Below, in pieces: positions 9,767 to 20,800 of a DNA stretch of 64,000 bases (position 1 is its first letter; each line of letters starts with the position of its first letter). The stretch spans positions 124,001 to 188,000 of the forward strand of contig JADJPQ010000011.1 of NCBI GenBank assembly GCA_016713175.1. The letters are read 5' to 3'. The translations under genes were made by a program, and so were the position numbers. The notes beneath the pieces are model-generated. The model made no database searches. It had not been told where the DNA came from and saw nothing but the letters and a program-made list of their open reading frames with translations. This DNA is from Planctomycetota bacterium (GTDB taxonomy: Bacteria; Planctomycetota; UBA1135; UBA2386).

Positions 9767-10809
9767 AGACCGCAGCCGTCGAGGAACCGCAAGCCGCGCC
9801 GCCGCTGCTGCGCTCGATCCGGTATCGCTGGTGGCTCGCCCAGGCGACCAGCGAGTTGATGCCGAGGCTCGGGGCGGCGCTGGAAGCGGCGTTCGCCGAG
9901 GCGTCGCGGACGGGCGGGCCATTGGTCCAGACGCGGACCCACCTGTTGCCCCCCGGCCTGGCGATCGTCAAACCGGAAGGCCAGCCGCGGCTGGTCGCCT
10001 GGCTCGCGACCCGGATCGTCTCCCCGCGGTTCGCCGCCATGCTGTCGACGCGTTTGCTCGAACGGTTGCTCGCGATCGGCGTGTCGCGTGAGCTGACCGA
10101 CCATGTCGCGCCGGGGCCCTGGTCGGTGGCCCTGTTGGCGGGGACGATCGAGGCCGGTTCGGCAGCGCGTGCGTGGTGGCGGGCAACTACGGTCGCCCTC
10201 GGTCCGCCGCGGGCGGCGGATGCGACCCTGCTGGCGCTGTGGGGCGATCCCGGGTCCCGGCAGGCGATGCGCGGTCTGGTGGCCGAGTCCGCCGCGACCG
10301 ATGCGGGGTCGCTGCTCGACCTGGTGAGCTGTCTGCACGACTGGTGCGTCGCGACCCCGACGGCTCCGTTCCCGACCACGCCGTTGGCCCGTGCCTGGCT
10401 GTTGCAACTCGCCACCCGTGGCCTGCGCCGTTCGTGGGCGCGCAGGCTCGGCGCCAGCGCGGCCGCCGCAGGCCTCGTTGCCTGGCCGACGTGGCTCACC
10501 TGGCCGGGGGACGATTGTCCGGCCGCGTTCACCTGGATGGCGGTCGAGTGGCTGCTGGCCAGGCTGCGCACGGCACCGGCCGCCGCGCGACGCGATCTCG
10601 TCGGTTCCGAACTGCTGCCCGTGGCGGCCCGATCCGGACCGCGACGGATTGTGCTGCCCGAACGGCTGCGCGAACTGTGCGAGGCGACCCGCGAAGGCGA
10701 CGACATCGCCGCGTGGACGACCTCCGCCTTGGCGGATCTGCCGGTGACCGGACCCGCGCGCGCCGGCAAGCCCGCCCGCACCAAGGCCCCACGGCGAGGT
10801 GGGCCATGA
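9763..10809 (+). CDS. Uncharacterised helical protein preceding MoxR
   Basis: 348 residues from the ATG overlapping the previous stop. Mostly Ala/Leu/Arg-rich helices; no catalytic motif or signal peptide recognised. The C-terminus is basic (KPARTKAPRRGGP). Its fixed place immediately ahead of the MoxR ATPase gene suggests a system-specific accessory subunit. I do not recognise the family. Confidence 0.6.
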   Translation: MKTAAVEEPQAAPPLLRSIRYRWWLAQATSELMPRLGAALEAAFAEASRTGGPLVQTRTHLLPPGLAIVKPEGQPRLVAWLATRIVSPRFAAMLSTRLLERLLAIGVSRELTDHVAPGPWSVALLAGTIEAGSAARAWWRATTVALGPPRAADATLLALWGDPGSRQAMRGLVAESAATDAGSLLDLVSCLHDWCVATPTAPFPTTPLARAWLLQLATRGLRRSWARRLGASAAAAGLVAWPTWLTWPGDDCPAAFTWMAVEWLLARLRTAPAAARRDLVGSELLPVAARSGPRRIVLPERLRELCEATREGDDIAAWTTSALADLPVTGPARAGKPARTKAPRRGGP

Positions 10810-10834
10810 CCTTTTCCGACTGCAGGTGACTTCC

Positions 10835-12001
10835 ATGACCGATTTCGACACCGTCTGCGATCACGTCGATGACCTTCCCGCCTTCGCCGCCCTGGATCAC
10901 CGGGTGGTCCAGAACGGCCTCATCGAGGGCATGGAACTGGCGGCCAGCGATGGCCGCGACGTGCTCGAGAAACCACTGGCTGCCGTGCAGGCGCGACTGC
11001 AACGACTGGCGCCGGCCGTTCGGGCCGAGTTCGTCGGTCGCGATGATGCGGTCGATGCGCTGTGCGCCGGGCTTGCGTCGGGAGTGCCAGCGGTGCTGTT
11101 GGGACCGCCGGGCACGGCCAAGAGCGCGATTGCGCGCGAAGTCGCCCGCCGCTGTGGATTGGGGCCCCACATGCATGGCCAGGGCGGCGAGGCCCAGGGC
11201 TATTTCGAGTACCTGCTGACCTCGCACACGATGCCGGAGGAACTGTTCGGGGCTCCCGATCTGAAGGCCCTGACTACGTCGAGCATCTTCCAGAGAAACA
11301 CCGCAGGGATGTTGCCGACCGCGCAGCTTGCGCTGTTGGACGAGGTCTTCCGCGGCGGCAGTCACATCCTCAACACGCTGCTGACCCTGCTCAACGAACG
11401 GCTGTTCCACGACGGCCGCACGGTGATCCCGGTGCCGCTGGTCGGGGTTATCGCCGCGTCCAACGAACCGCCGGTCGATCCCGATCTGACCGCGTTCTTC
11501 GACCGGTTTCCGATCCGCATCTGGGTCGAGTCGATCTTCGACGAGCAGGCGCGTGGCGACGATGCCGGGCGTGTGCTGGCGCTGCTGAAGGCCTCCGCGG
11601 CCCATGAGCTGCGCAACCTGAAGACCGCGCTCTCCGGGCGCGGCGGCGGTCGGCGCGAGCAGGTGTCGTGCGTCAACGATCTGCGCTGCGCGCGTTCCAT
11701 CCTGACGCTGCAGCTGTACGACGAACTCGTCAACGCGCACAGCGGTCGCGGCGGGGCCCGGTTGCAGCAGTTCGTCGACCTGTTCCGGCAGTTGTTCCGC
11801 CGGGCCGGGCTGTCGGATCGGACCCTGTTCGCGCTGCTCCGCTTCGCCCAGGCGCTGGGCTGGCTCGCCAGTCCGAAGGACGCGGCGACCGCGCATTTCC
11901 GGGCTTTCCGGTTCGTGGCCCGCAGTGCCCAGGAACGCGCCCAGTTCGCCGCCGACGTCCACGACGCCATGCAGGGCATCGGTTACGCGGGAGTGCAGTG
12001 A
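10835..12001 (+). CDS. MoxR/RavA-type AAA+ ATPase
   Basis: 388 residues. The ATG at 10835 is chosen over a GTG at 10799 because it starts the conserved part and avoids overlap. Motifs: Walker A 'LLGPPGTAKS' (about 87-96), Walker B 'LALLDEVFRG' (about 166-175), sensor 1 'IAASNEP' (about 206-212), and 'FFDRFPIR' around the arginine-finger position. MoxR proteins are AAA+ chaperones that pair with von Willebrand A (MIDAS) proteins to remodel clients or insert metals. The next gene, sharing one base (TGATG), encodes such a partner, making this the MoxR-vWA core of the island. Confidence 0.93.
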   Translation: MTDFDTVCDHVDDLPAFAALDHRVVQNGLIEGMELAASDGRDVLEKPLAAVQARLQRLAPAVRAEFVGRDDAVDALCAGLASGVPAVLLGPPGTAKSAIAREVARRCGLGPHMHGQGGEAQGYFEYLLTSHTMPEELFGAPDLKALTTSSIFQRNTAGMLPTAQLALLDEVFRGGSHILNTLLTLLNERLFHDGRTVIPVPLVGVIAASNEPPVDPDLTAFFDRFPIRIWVESIFDEQARGDDAGRVLALLKASAAHELRNLKTALSGRGGGRREQVSCVNDLRCARSILTLQLYDELVNAHSGRGGARLQQFVDLFRQLFRRAGLSDRTLFALLRFAQALGWLASPKDAATAHFRAFRFVARSAQERAQFAADVHDAMQGIGYAGVQ

Positions 12002-13485
12002 TGGACGCCGCCCTGCTCGCAGCCTGGGTCGCCTCGACTTGCTGGCGGTTGCCGCAGGGCGAACGGGAATTCGCTGCCAACATGCTGACGCCCGCGCTCG
12101 AGCAGCTGAGCGCGCACGGCAGCTACGTGCCGCCGCGTCTGCTCGCCGAGCTGCTGTTGCTGGATGCCCCGTATGCGGCCGTGCGCCGGTCCAGTGGCGA
12201 TCATGGCCTGCCGCGGGCGTTCGTCGAATGGCTCGCCGATCTGCATCAGCGGGTGCGGCAGGTGTCCGGGATCACCGGAACGCCACCCGGTGTCGGCGCC
12301 CGGCTGGTGCGCGGTGTCGACCGGGCCCTGCGCGTCCATGGCATGAGCTTGCCGGAGGCGGAGGCCGAACCGGGTACCCTGCTGCGCCGGCATGTCGCCC
12401 ACTGGCGCTTGCCGACCCGATCGGCGCTGCGTTCCGACGAGGCCAAGGTCGAGTCGCTGCTCGACCGTGTGCTCGCGGCTCCAGGCAGTCTCGGGCGGTT
12501 CCTCGGCCCGGCGTTCACCAATCTGCTGCCTCGCCAGTGTGCCCCCGATCATGTCGATCCGGTGCTCGCGGCGCTGTTGCAGCGTGAGACCGAGGGCGAG
12601 ACCTCGGCGGTGGAATGGACGGCACGACAAACCGGCGGCTCGCTGCCGCGCGACGTTCGCGCACCGTTCGGCGTGTTCTCCGAATGGGCCCCTGGGCCGT
12701 TGCCGGCGAGCCTGCGCATCCACCCGTTGAACTGGACCTATCGGGCCGTGTCGCCGGAGTACTTCGTGCATCTGGCGGCCCAGGGTCAACTGCGCCAGCC
12801 GTTCGGGGTGCGGCGCGATCCGGGCAAGCGATGCGCGCGCGTGCTGGTCGACCTCGATCTGTCCGAGTCGCTGGCGATGCACCGGTTCCAGCCTCAGGGG
12901 AAGGGGCCGCCGCTGATCTCGGCGACGCGGGCGGTCCTCTGCCTGACGATGCATCGGCTGGCCGAACGCTGCGTGGCCGATGGCTGCGAACTCGCCTTCC
13001 GGCTGCGCCGATGCGGGCCGGGCAGCGATCGTCCGGGGCCCATGCATCTCGTACCGGTTCCGGTGGCCGCGGCCTTCGCCCGTTCACCGGCCGAAGTGCT
13101 GCAATGGCTGGCGACCTGGTTGCCCGAATTCGTCGTGACGCGGCCGCTGGCGCCGCTGGCCCCGGCCAGTGCGGAACGGCCGGGACCGCTGAGCCATCAC
13201 GCGCGCGTCCTGCTCGGCGAGGTCCCGGCGCGCCGGTTGCGCGTCGGCGACCCGATGACGTTGCTGCCGAGCCGCACGTCGGTCGGGCTGCGCCTGCAGA
13301 TGCGTTCGGTCGCCGGGTTCCGGTACGGCATCGGTCACGCTGGCTCGCTGGCGACCGCCGCATTCACCGGCGAGGCGGCCTTCGATTCGCCGGGTCAGGT
13401 GGCGACGTTCGTGGTTGGGATGTGTCTGGCGGGCCAGGGCGTGTACCCGGTGTTGCCGCCGGTCGTCGAGGAGGGCAGCGCATGA
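12001..13485 (+). CDS. vWA (MIDAS) domain partner of MoxR
   Basis: 494 residues; ATG shares its A with the MoxR stop. The C-terminal half has a vWA-like core: a beta strand running into a D-x-S-x-S MIDAS motif ('VLVDLDLSESLAMH', about residues 281-294), a following helix 'AVLCLTMHRLAERCVADGCELAFRLRR' (quoted for position, about 306-332 in parts), and later alternating strands and helices. The N-terminal 270 residues are helical and specific to the family. Such proteins bind a divalent metal and a client or partner in a manner regulated by the MoxR ATPase. Strict adjacency to MoxR is the strongest support; the second-half MIDAS residues are not obvious by eye. Confidence 0.75.
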   Translation: MDAALLAAWVASTCWRLPQGEREFAANMLTPALEQLSAHGSYVPPRLLAELLLLDAPYAAVRRSSGDHGLPRAFVEWLADLHQRVRQVSGITGTPPGVGARLVRGVDRALRVHGMSLPEAEAEPGTLLRRHVAHWRLPTRSALRSDEAKVESLLDRVLAAPGSLGRFLGPAFTNLLPRQCAPDHVDPVLAALLQRETEGETSAVEWTARQTGGSLPRDVRAPFGVFSEWAPGPLPASLRIHPLNWTYRAVSPEYFVHLAAQGQLRQPFGVRRDPGKRCARVLVDLDLSESLAMHRFQPQGKGPPLISATRAVLCLTMHRLAERCVADGCELAFRLRRCGPGSDRPGPMHLVPVPVAAAFARSPAEVLQWLATWLPEFVVTRPLAPLAPASAERPGPLSHHARVLLGEVPARRLRVGDPMTLLPSRTSVGLRLQMRSVAGFRYGIGHAGSLATAAFTGEAAFDSPGQVATFVVGMCLAGQGVYPVLPPVVEEGSA

Positions 13486-15683
13486 GTCTGTTGTGTTTCG
13501 CGGATCGGCCGCGCTTGTTCGCGTTCGCCGAGGTCCTGGGCAATGGTACGTTCGACGGACTGGACGGCCTCGAGTTCGTCGCCGGCCCCGGCAACCTGCG
13601 GCACGCATTGCGTGTTCCACAACCGCGGCTTGCCGAAGTGTCTCGCGAACTGCTCGAGCATCACGGGGCGAGCGAGGTCGACGATCGCCGGATCGCCGGC
13701 GTCCCCCTGACGACGTTGCACGCCCGCGTCGAACTGCTGGCGGCGCCGCAGCGCGTGTTGCCCGCGCAGCTGCTGGTGCTGCCGATTTCGCCGCGCGGCC
13801 CGTTCACCGCGCGACAACTCGGCGAGTTGATCGCCGACCTGGCGGAGACGGATGATTTCCAGGCGTCGCTGTGGCCGGTGGCGTTCGTCGACGAGCCCGG
13901 GCGGCAGTTGACGCTGTTGCGACTCGACGCGCGGGTGCGGCTTGCGGCCGGGCGGGCGCCGACGCTGACCGGGCGCCCCTGGTTGCTCGGCGGCGACACC
14001 GAGGGACGGACGTTCCTGCCGCTGGGCCATCGCCATCCGTTCGTGCCGGCGCATCCGTTCTTGTTCCCACCGCTGCCCGATGACGTGCTGAGGCTCTGGA
14101 TGCCGGTGCTCGACCAGGAACGCGTTCGTTGGCGCATGTGCCGGGTGCGGCCCCTGGCCGCCGAGCCGCGACCCCTGGCCTTCGGCGTCGAAGTGACCAC
14201 CGAGGTCGCGGCCGGCTCGGTGCAGGTGCCGGCGTTGCCCGAACGGATCGCCGTCCCGGTCGTGCTCGGTCCCGATCTGGCCGATCGGCAGACGCGTGAA
14301 CTGCGGCGGGTGCGATGCCTGCACCGCTATCGCTCGGAGGCTGGTGCGCTCGGGTCGCGGTTGCGTCAGTTGCTCGACCTGGCCGAGGCCGGGGCGCGGG
14401 ACCTGCAGTGGTTTGCTGGGCCCCGTGCGGAGGAATGCGCTGGCGATCACTTCGTCCTGGATCAACGGTTGGTCGAGGCCGGCGCCGATCACGCAGTGGC
14501 CGGCGAGACGATCTACTGGCAGCCGGAGGGGTTCGTCCGTGCCGGTCTGCCGGTGTTCGTACAGCGGGGTTCTTGGTTCCGACCGGCGCTCGACCGTTTG
14601 TTGGCGGGGCTCGACGACGACCAGGGCCTGCTGGCCGAATTGCGCGCCCGGTTCGGTCTCGCGGACGATCCGGACGCGATTGCCGTGGTCGAGCCGGGTG
14701 CCAGTCCCGAGGTCCCGCGCGTGCTCGTGCTCTCGGGTGGTCAGCCGATGGCCTCGGTCGTGCAGTGGCTCCTGGACCGGTTCGACGACGGCAGGGTCCG
14801 CGTTGCGGCCGACGCGGCGATGACCGGTGTGCGCACCGACCTGACCGTAGCCCACCGCGAGTTCGCTCGCCTGGTCGACGCCGAGTGCGGAGATCTCGAA
14901 GCGGGGGTGGAGCGGGCGCTGACGGCGTTGGGCGAGGCTGGCGCGTCCTTCGATGACGATCTGCATGGGACCGAGGCCAGGGTCGCCGCGCTCGGCGATC
15001 TGCTGGCCTTCGGCGACGCCGAGTTCGCGCGCGGAGCGGCGGCATGGCGGGATGTCGCCGACGCCGTGTTCGCGACCGAGAAGCGGCTCGCCGCCCAGCG
15101 GGTCGAGTGGCTGGCGTTGTTCCACGCCAAGGAACAGGACCTGGCGGCCTGGCAGGCAGCTCGTGCGGTTCGTGGCACCGTACTGCGCGAATGGTGCGAG
15201 CAGCGCCTTGCACGCATGCAGGAACGTCACGACCAGATCGAGACCTCCCACCGCGAGATCGAGAAACTGGCCACGACGGTGACCGACATGGCGACGGCGG
15301 CGGACGGTCTGCATGAGCGGCTCGCGGCGGAGCTGCCGTCCCTGGCCGAACGTTTCGAGGCGTGGAGTCGCCGTCTCGGCGAGTTGCAGACGACGCTCGA
15401 GGCGCAGACGGCCCAGGCCCGCACGCGCGCGGCCGAACTGTCGGCGAAGGAACGCGAGCAGACGACGCAACAGGAGCACGTCGAACGCGAACTGGTCGCT
15501 CTCGATCAGCGGCTGCTGCGCCTGACCGGCGAGGAGGCCGCGCTGCAGCGTCGCAACGAACGGCTCGAGCTCCAACGTGCGCGCGTGTTGGAGCGGCAGC
15601 GTTCACTGGAGGAGAAACGGGCCCGCCATACGGCCCTGCTGGCCGATCGGGCAGCGCGTCGCAAGCGAACACCAGGAGCATGA
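13482..15683 (+). CDS. Large protein with C-terminal coiled coil, MoxR-vWA-associated
   Basis: 733 residues, ATGA overlap with the vWA gene. Residues 1 to about 450 are a mixed alpha/beta region with two portions of similar texture, possibly a duplicated domain. From about 455 to 725 the protein is a long charged coiled coil (heptad-like runs of E, R, Q, L such as 'ERELVALDQRLLRLTGEE'), ending in a basic tail (RAARRKRTPGA). No signal peptide or enzyme motif. Its position after MoxR and vWA suggests a structural subunit of the same complex. Family not recognised. Confidence 0.7.
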   Translation: MSLLCFADRPRLFAFAEVLGNGTFDGLDGLEFVAGPGNLRHALRVPQPRLAEVSRELLEHHGASEVDDRRIAGVPLTTLHARVELLAAPQRVLPAQLLVLPISPRGPFTARQLGELIADLAETDDFQASLWPVAFVDEPGRQLTLLRLDARVRLAAGRAPTLTGRPWLLGGDTEGRTFLPLGHRHPFVPAHPFLFPPLPDDVLRLWMPVLDQERVRWRMCRVRPLAAEPRPLAFGVEVTTEVAAGSVQVPALPERIAVPVVLGPDLADRQTRELRRVRCLHRYRSEAGALGSRLRQLLDLAEAGARDLQWFAGPRAEECAGDHFVLDQRLVEAGADHAVAGETIYWQPEGFVRAGLPVFVQRGSWFRPALDRLLAGLDDDQGLLAELRARFGLADDPDAIAVVEPGASPEVPRVLVLSGGQPMASVVQWLLDRFDDGRVRVAADAAMTGVRTDLTVAHREFARLVDAECGDLEAGVERALTALGEAGASFDDDLHGTEARVAALGDLLAFGDAEFARGAAAWRDVADAVFATEKRLAAQRVEWLALFHAKEQDLAAWQAARAVRGTVLREWCEQRLARMQERHDQIETSHREIEKLATTVTDMATAADGLHERLAAELPSLAERFEAWSRRLGELQTTLEAQTAQARTRAAELSAKEREQTTQQEHVERELVALDQRLLRLTGEEAALQRRNERLELQRARVLERQRSLEEKRARHTALLADRAARRKRTPGA

Positions 15684-16300
15684 ACATGACCTCCCCCGAA
15701 GTTCCCGACCAGGATCCGGAAGTGCTGGCGAAGCGGCTGGCGGCGCTGCGGGCGACGATCGCCGAGCGTCAGGGCTCCCTGCGCGAGCGGCTGGCGGAGT
15801 TGCGCAAGCAGGCCAACAGCGGGCGCCGGACGTTGCGCGTCGATGCCGACGCCTTTGCCAGGTGGGCCAGCTACCTGCAGGAAGGCTCGCCGGCGGCGAT
15901 CGATTTCGCCAAGGTCGAGGCCGCCGCCCAGATGGAGCGGGTGGCGGCGGCGCAGGAGTTCCTGACCTCGGCGTTTCCGGCGATGGCCCGGAAGCTCGAG
16001 CAATCGCATCTCGCGCTCGGCGTTGCCGTGACCGCGGCGATCACGGCCGCGCAGCGGCGTGTCGAAGCGACGTCGGCGCGACAGCAGGCGCTCGCCGCGA
16101 AACTCGACCGTTTCCTGGAAGCCGCGGGTCGCGTGGGGACCTCGGGCAACCCGTTCGCCGACAGCGCCCCGCGCGCCCGCCGGGAGCTGGCGCCGCACGA
16201 CAGCTTCTGGGGCCGATGGCTCGGTGGCAGCCGCCGGAGGGGCCAGGGCGGCCAGCCCGGAACCGGAGTCGCGGGACGGGCCGAGGGCGATGCCCCATGA
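15680..16300 (+). CDS. Small coiled-coil protein
   Basis: 206 residues from ATG 15680, which overlaps the previous stop; a second in-frame ATG at 15686 is an equally good start. Helical throughout residues 15-150, with a first coiled-coil segment ('LAALRATIAERQGSLRERLAEL') and a C-terminal Gly/Arg-rich unstructured tail. No membrane segment. Probably pairs with the preceding coiled-coil protein or the following membrane protein; function unknown. Confidence 0.65.
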   Translation: MNMTSPEVPDQDPEVLAKRLAALRATIAERQGSLRERLAELRKQANSGRRTLRVDADAFARWASYLQEGSPAAIDFAKVEAAAQMERVAAAQEFLTSAFPAMARKLEQSHLALGVAVTAAITAAQRRVEATSARQQALAAKLDRFLEAAGRVGTSGNPFADSAPRARRELAPHDSFWGRWLGGSRRRGQGGQPGTGVAGRAEGDAP

Positions 16301-17898
16301 GTCGTCGACGCAAGAAAGCGGCGCGGGCCAAGCCGCCCCTGCCGTCGCCGTCAACGCCGCCCGAGCCGGCAGCTTCTCCGGCCGTCACGGCACCCGCGGA
16401 GCCGCCGCTGCTGCTGATCCCCGCCGACGAGATGGCGGTTGCCGAGCCACCGTTCGAGGCGGAGCCTGCGGTCGTCGACGGGCCGGTCGCTGGACGATCA
16501 CGAACGTTCCGACCATCGGTCGTGGTGACACCGCGCGTGGTCGACGTGCCACCACCGGCGAACGCGGCTTTGGAGCCATCGCCGTGGCCTGGCGTCGTTG
16601 CCGTGGCGGTGGCCGCGATCGGCCTGGCGGGTGTGCTGTGGGCGTGCCCCGCGGTCGACGAATGGCTGGCGACACGCTGGGCGTTGGGATCCGGAATGCT
16701 GCCCGCGGTGGTGGCCGCGGTCCTGTTGTTCGTGCCGACGCCGCTGGCATCGCTGCGTGCCGGTCGCGGTCCGCTGCGGATTGGGCTCGAGAGCGTCCTG
16801 CTGGCCCTTGGCGGCGTCAGCACCGTCCACCTGCTTGTGGCCGCCGATCTGTCCGAGCGCGACGATGCGATGTTCATGCTGCTGGCCGGCGAACTGGCGG
16901 CGGCGCCGATCTTGCGCGTGTGGCTTGCGCCCCGCTGGCTGGCGGCGGTTATCCATCGATCGCTCCGCCGCCAGCCGCGCGGGCAGGGCCTGCGCGCGTG
17001 GTTCACGGCGTTCGCCGACCGGCCCCTTCCGGCCGGGTTGCCGCCCCTGCTGTATGCGGCGGACCCGGCATCCCCGTTCCTCTGGGTGGCGCGTTGGCTC
17101 GGGCGTTTGCACCGGTGCGTGCACGGCCGGCCGACCGTGCCGACGCTGGCGTGGCTGGCGGCGACGCGGCGGGCGCTCACCGAGGCCGGTGCCGAGGTCG
17201 GTCAGCTGCTGCGGACGGCGAACGCGCCGGATCTGACGGCGGCCGTCGCGCGGTTGCTGACCGCCTGGGTCGCGGTTGTCGAGGCCCAAACATTGGGCCG
17301 ACTCGTCGATCGCCGCGCTTGGCCGACGACCGAGGAGAACGTCGACCCGGACGACCTGCTGTTCGCGGACTTCGAGGCGGTCCTGCTGCGTGTCCAAGCG
17401 GCCGCCCAGCATCCGGCGCGGCCGCAGGAGTGCGATGCTGAGCCATGGATCGTCGCGGTGGTCGGTAGCCTCGATTGGTCCCTGGGAGCACTCGGAATCG
17501 ATCCCGTGCCTGGCGACGGAACTCCAGGTCTGCTGCGCCATGCCTGCCAGGTCTGGTTGCAGGGCGATGCCGAGGCCGGGTTGCGGACGCCGTCGGAGTT
17601 CGGTGAGATCCTACGTCCGGTGCAGGTCCGGAGCCTGGCGGAGCATCTCGCCACGGGCCTGTTGGCCCATGTGTACTGGCAGCAGGGTCTGCTCGAGCAG
17701 GCCCTTGCGGTCGTGGACCGGATCGAGTTCGCGGATCGGCCGGTGCCCCTGTTGCACTACCTGCGCAGCCGTGTGCTGCTCGCCATGGCTGGCCACGACG
17801 AGGCGCTGTTGCCGCAGGACCACCAGCAGATCCAGGCTCTCGCCGCTGACGATGCGCTGCGCGCCGCGGCGCCGGAACTGTACTGGGAGGCAGGCTGA
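16297..17898 (+). CDS. Multipass membrane protein of the MoxR-vWA-propeller operon
   Basis: 533 residues, ATGA overlap. A Lys/Arg start and Pro/Ala-rich linker (1-95) are followed by about four hydrophobic segments: 'GVVAVAVAAIGLAGVLWA' (about 100-117), 'MLPAVVAAVLLFVPTPLA' (about 133-150), 'LESVLLALGGVSTVHLLVAA' (about 166-185) and 'FMLLAGELAAAPILRVWLA' (about 192-211). A 320-residue helical domain follows. It could anchor the cytoplasmic MoxR-vWA parts to the membrane where the next gene's product is also anchored. No transporter or enzyme family recognised. Confidence 0.68.
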   Translation: MSRRRKKAARAKPPLPSPSTPPEPAASPAVTAPAEPPLLLIPADEMAVAEPPFEAEPAVVDGPVAGRSRTFRPSVVVTPRVVDVPPPANAALEPSPWPGVVAVAVAAIGLAGVLWACPAVDEWLATRWALGSGMLPAVVAAVLLFVPTPLASLRAGRGPLRIGLESVLLALGGVSTVHLLVAADLSERDDAMFMLLAGELAAAPILRVWLAPRWLAAVIHRSLRRQPRGQGLRAWFTAFADRPLPAGLPPLLYAADPASPFLWVARWLGRLHRCVHGRPTVPTLAWLAATRRALTEAGAEVGQLLRTANAPDLTAAVARLLTAWVAVVEAQTLGRLVDRRAWPTTEENVDPDDLLFADFEAVLLRVQAAAQHPARPQECDAEPWIVAVVGSLDWSLGALGIDPVPGDGTPGLLRHACQVWLQGDAEAGLRTPSEFGEILRPVQVRSLAEHLATGLLAHVYWQQGLLEQALAVVDRIEFADRPVPLLHYLRSRVLLAMAGHDEALLPQDHQQIQALAADDALRAAAPELYWEAG

Positions 17899-20800
17899 TG
17901 GTCGCTCCGAACGACGACGAGAGCCGGCCCTGGGTGCGCATGCGCTGGGCACGGGAGCGACGTCCTGTTCACGAGCCGGCACCGGTGTTGCCGGTCGATC
18001 CGGGCAAGGACCGCGGCAGCGGTCAGGGCCTGTTCGCGGCGTTGGCGGCGTGCGCCGTCGTGGCCGCGCTGGTCGCATACGCGGCCTTCCGGACGTGGCC
18101 GGCAGCGCACGCGCACCCGCAGCTGCACGACCGGTTTGCCGCCTTCCATCCGGGAACGTTCGAACTGACCGGCGCGGCGGCGAGCCGCGATGGCTCACGT
18201 CTGTTCGTGACCAGCCGCGGCGGTGGTCTGACGACGATCGATGCGCGGTTGCTGCGCGCGAACAACGAGCAGCCGGGCCCCGAAGGCGGCCCTGCCAGTG
18301 CCGATCTCCGCGACGTGGCGGTCGGTCCGGACGACAGTCTGCTGGCGATCACGCATGCCAGCGGTTCCGGCGCCGATTGCCGCACGGCGGCTGGTGTGTG
18401 GCGCCGCTGCATCGCACCGCTCGCGATCGAGGGGCTCGACATCGACCAAGTCGTGCGCGTACTCGGATCGGATCGGGCCCTCGTGTTGATCCTCGCCGAT
18501 GGCCGACTCGTGCACTACGCGATCGCCGAACGGGAGCTGACCCTGATGTCGCTTGCCGGTGCGATTCCGGCGCCGGTGACGTCGGCTGCGGCCACCGCGA
18601 CTCCGGGTGACGATGCCTGGACCGGCTGGCTCGTCGCGGCTGGCGGGCTGGTGCGGGTCGAGATCGCGGGGCGGGTCGCCCGCGCCGAGGCCGTGGCGGC
18701 ACCTTCCGGCGCCCGTATCGTCGAGGTGGCCGCGGTCGGCGAACGGATGTTCGCCAGGACTGGCGAAGGCGGTCTGTACCGCTACGCCGGGAGTCAGTGG
18801 GAGCCGATCTGGCGCGGTAGCCAGTGGCCCGGGTTGTCGTTGGCGAAGGCGCGTTTCGCGGCGGTGAGCGGCGACGGCGCGAGGCTCTGGTTGATTCCGG
18901 CGGCCGGAGCGACGCCCGCCGTCGATGTCGGCGTCTACTCGTTCGCCGATCGTACCTGGGCCACCGGGCGGCTACCGGACGGTGCCAGGATCGGCGGTGA
19001 TGCACCGTCGCCGGTGATCGCGGACGACGGCAACACGCTGCTGCTGGCCAATGCCGCTGGTGGCGTGCTGGTGCTCGGTGTGCAGCGTGACCAGGTCGTC
19101 GAGATCGGCTGCAACCTGCTCGGTGGCGATCGACTGATGCATGCGAGCGGCAGCGCCGACGAGGTGCTGCTTACGACGGTCGCTTCGACCGGTACCCATC
19201 GCGTGCGGTCGTTCCGGTGGGAGAAACTGCGAACGGACCCGGCGGCCCTCGGCACCGTGTTGCGCGCTTCTGGCCGGGCCGAATTCGAGGATGCCGATGT
19301 GCTCGAGGTGGTGCCGGACGCGGCGCGCCTTCTGTTCGTCGACCGGCATGGACGCGTCACGCCCTACGACCTGAAGCGGCGCGGCTTCGAACGGCCACGG
19401 GCGTTGACCGGCGTCGTCGCGCCGCCGTTGTGCGCGACTCGCTGCAATCATTGGCTCTGGGTCGTCGGTGCCGATCATGCGGTGACGCGGTTCGATCTGG
19501 CCGGGCTCGGGCAGGACACGCCGGCCCTGGCAGGTGAGCAGATCGCCAGCGGCCAGGGCCTGCCCGCGGGAGCGGTCGTGTGCCACGCCCTGGTTGCCGG
19601 TGACGGCTTCGACGTGATCCTGGCGGATGGCACGGCCTGGAATTACTCGTTCGGGTCGGCGTGGCAGCGCGTCGGCGAAGGGCTGCAAGCGGACGAACTG
19701 ATGCGTCTGGCGGACGGCACGGTCGTCGGTCGCGACGCGCAGGGCAAGCTCCTGCGTCGGGGCCGCGCTGCCTGGGAATCGGTGGCGGCGAACGGAACCG
19801 ATGCGCGTCTGCGCCGGTTGTTCGCGGCTTTGCCGGGCCCGTTGGCCTGCACCGAAGACGGCGCGCTCGGATGGCTGCGGGTCGATGCGACCTGGCGACT
19901 CGAGCCGTGGATCGCGGCGACGCCGACCGGCGAGGATCGGCCGGGACCTGTGTTCAGCGCGGCTGCGGCGGCGGCGGATGACGCGGCGCTGATCCTCGGC
20001 GACGGCGGGGGATTAGTGGTCTACGAATTCGCTACTCATCGCTGGCAACGGGTGTGTTCAAAGGCCCAAGCCGAATGGGTGTTCGCCAGCACCGACGCGG
20101 AGGTGTTCGCGCTCGACCGGCACGACCAGCAACTGCATCGCGTCGCTCGTCGGGCCCCGTTCGCGACGAGCATGGTGCTGGACCAGTGCCGCGCGGTCGC
20201 GGCGACGGCTGACTCGGCGATCGCACTGTCGGTCGATGGGCGGCTGCATTGGCTGACCGGCCGCGCGCCAAGGAACCTGCCGCTGAGCAACCTGCCCGGC
20301 GACATCGGCTCCAGCGGCGTCGTGCGCTCAGCGACGACGTTCGGCGATCAGGCATTGGTCGTCGGACCAGAAGGCACCCTGTACGCCTACTCGGTGCGGG
20401 CCGGGGTCGTGGAGTCCGTGCGTGGTCCTTGGCGGACGGAACTCCGCACGGTGGTGGCGACGCCGCGGCTCATCACCGTGCTGGCCGTCGATGGTCGGGC
20501 GTGGGCGTCGCCGCGGCTGCGCGCGGCCTGGGATCCGGTCGAGCTTCCTGACCAACCGACGATTGCGTCGATCGGTGCGTGTGGTGACGGGGTTGCGCTG
20601 TTGACCGCAGGCGACGGCGTGGCCCTGCTGACGGCGGCCGGCAGCGCGCCGGTGGTGCTGTGCGGTGGGGCCCGTCCGCAGCGTTCGCCCGGCGTGTTGA
20701 CCTCGGTCGTGTTGGACGGCGAGCGGCTGCTCCTGGGCGGCGCCGCTGGCATCGCCGAACGATCGCCGTCCGCGCGCGCCCTGATCGAGCGTTCGGATGC